DNA of 64,000 nt from Erythroxylum novogranatense (Eukaryota > Streptophyta > Magnoliopsida > Malpighiales > Erythroxylaceae): positions 37,389,023 through 37,453,022 of the forward strand of contig CM057228.1 of the NCBI GenBank assembly GCA_029891385.1. Direction: 5' to 3'. Under the pieces are notes generated by a model that was not told the DNA's origin, made no database searches, and saw nothing but the letters and a program-made list of their open reading frames with translations. A program made the translations under genes and the position numbers. This document shows positions 63,027-64,000 of the stretch, in pieces; the first letter of the stretch is position 1, and every line of letters starts with the position of its first letter.

Positions 63027-64000
63027 TGAAACAATAACAACAATAATATGGCATGCATTTCATGCATATTTACGTAAGATACCTGCACGTATATAGCAGT
63101 GAAAATTTAACCGAAACCATAAAATACCTTCAGCCATTGCCTCTCCACCGAAGGTCTTCTTGTGTCTCTGAGAAGTATGAATCTTTTATCCTCTCCTTAG
63201 CATAATCGATGGTGTAAGATTGATTCTTAGTGAAGATAGGGACCCAAACAACGTTTTAAACCCACTTCCATACCTACTTGGTCTCTGCCCATCACAGAGA
63301 AGAACGGTCAGGTATATGGGCGACAAAATTTGCGCTTGTTAAGGGTTCAATAATTAAATGGACCATACAATCATACGTGAACAATAGGGTTAGGTAAAAA
63401 TCTTACACATAACTTTGGCATAAGTTGACAAATTTTTACTACAAAAGTTAAAGAAAGAAAGTAGCATGAGTAAGAGAAGAAGTTGACTAAGACACAAACA
63501 CTAACAGTTTCATTGTACGATCATAAACTATTGCTATAGATGTCAAAAAATGAAAACTTTAAATCAATGTGACCAGGTGTATGACCCAAAAACTTGATCA
63601 ACCATATAAGAAAACACGTAGAGAAGTGCCAAAAAAGCAAGCAAACAAAACGATCTTCGAGTTACTTGATTGCATGTTAACCTGTGATTTTGAAATGAGA
63701 CTTTGAACTGCTTAGGCTTGATGTTAGCTAGGTTTCGGACAGTCTGTCTATATCCTTTGTATTGCCTTCACTTGCTTCGCCATGTATCGTAGATTTTTCC
63801 CCAGATTAGTTAGTTGTTTATTTATACTGGCACTACTGCTCTTTTTGTGTTGTGTCACCGCCATTGTCATTATTTATTATTAAAAAATATGTCTCACAGG
63901 TGTGACTTAAGATGTCACACCTGTGAAAGGGTATTTTAATACTCTCACGGGTGTGAGTTACTCAGTCATACCCGTGACTGAGTAAAGGGTGTGAGTTAAG
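63027..64000 (-). repeat. Putative copia I 5' LTR (outer end not defined)
   Basis: By position next to the PBS this should be LTR, ending ..GTTATTGTTTCA on the minus strand. The other LTR is outside the window, so its length is unknown; the stretch beyond about 63500 may be flanking DNA. No gene is seen. A cluster of inverted repeats occupies 63894-63985. Confidence 0.5.
63894..63998. repeat. Cluster of overlapping inverted repeats
   Basis: Three hairpins: TCACAGGTGTGAC (63894) with GTCACACCTGTGA (63914); TCACGGGTGTGA (63945) with TCATACCCGTGA (63966), one mismatch; and TTACTCAGTCA (63958) with TGACTGAGTAA (63975). GGGTGTGAGTTA is repeated directly at 63949 and 63987. The last two hairpins overlap and are mutually exclusive. 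It may continue past the window. Confidence 0.8.

Overview
The window is plant nuclear DNA made almost entirely of retrotransposons. I see no cellular protein gene, rRNA gene or tRNA gene. Plant origin follows from the element types: a SIRE/Maximus-like Ty1/copia lineage with an extra ORF after pol, chromovirus-like Ty3/gypsy elements with 3.3-4.3 kb LTRs, a 5'-truncated L1-type LINE with a zf-RVT tail, and primer-binding sites matching initiator tRNA-Met (TGGTATCAGAGC). An angiosperm, possibly a eudicot, is likely; I cannot name the species.

The layout is a stack of six insertion layers. Eight elements are complete or have both ends in view, and target-site duplications (TSDs) support most boundaries. 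Layer 0 is an old copia element 'I' on the minus strand (1-1346 and 61668 to at least 63027), whose gag is split by everything else. Layer 1 is gypsy element A (+, 1347-61667, TSD GTTGG). Layer 2 is a solo LTR C (-, 2919-41897, TSD GGACT) in A's 5' LTR, and a complete gypsy element B (+, 43252-55502, TSD TCCCT) in A's internal region. Layer 3 is SIRE-like element D (-, 3535-38223, TSD ACTTA/ACTCA) inside C. Layer 4 is gypsy F (-, 6005-19999, TSD TCTTA) inside D's post-pol ORF, and LINE E (-, about 27008-38132) inside D's 5' LTR. Layer 5 is solo LTR H (-, 12917-16971, TSD ATCTT/ATCTC) inside F's 5' LTR, and SIRE-like element G (+, 28053-37560, TSD CATCA) inside LINE E.

Two gypsy LTR families are present: family 1 (A, F; ends TGTTGG/CCCAACA or TGTTAG variants) and family 2 (B, C, H; ends TGTAACA/TGTTACA or TGCTACA). 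Their internal regions are only about 2.9-3.6 kb and carry decayed pol, of which only RNase H traces are readable. SIRE copies D and G are much better preserved (gag with CCHC knuckle, protease, integrase, RT, RNase H, then a post-pol ORF), but each has several stops and frameshifts. They lie head to head about 1.1 kb apart, as a roughly 7 kb inverted repeat.

The less ordinary signals are: palindromic modules whose sequence differs between copies at an equivalent LTR position; a tandem array of short hairpins enclosed by a 10-bp inverted repeat in every family-2 LTR; CGTCTG-rich repeats upstream of the SIRE TATA box; an in-frame TGA shared by both SIRE copies at the integrase-RT junction; and CG-versus-CTG/CAG indel differences between paired LTRs that may be consensus errors.
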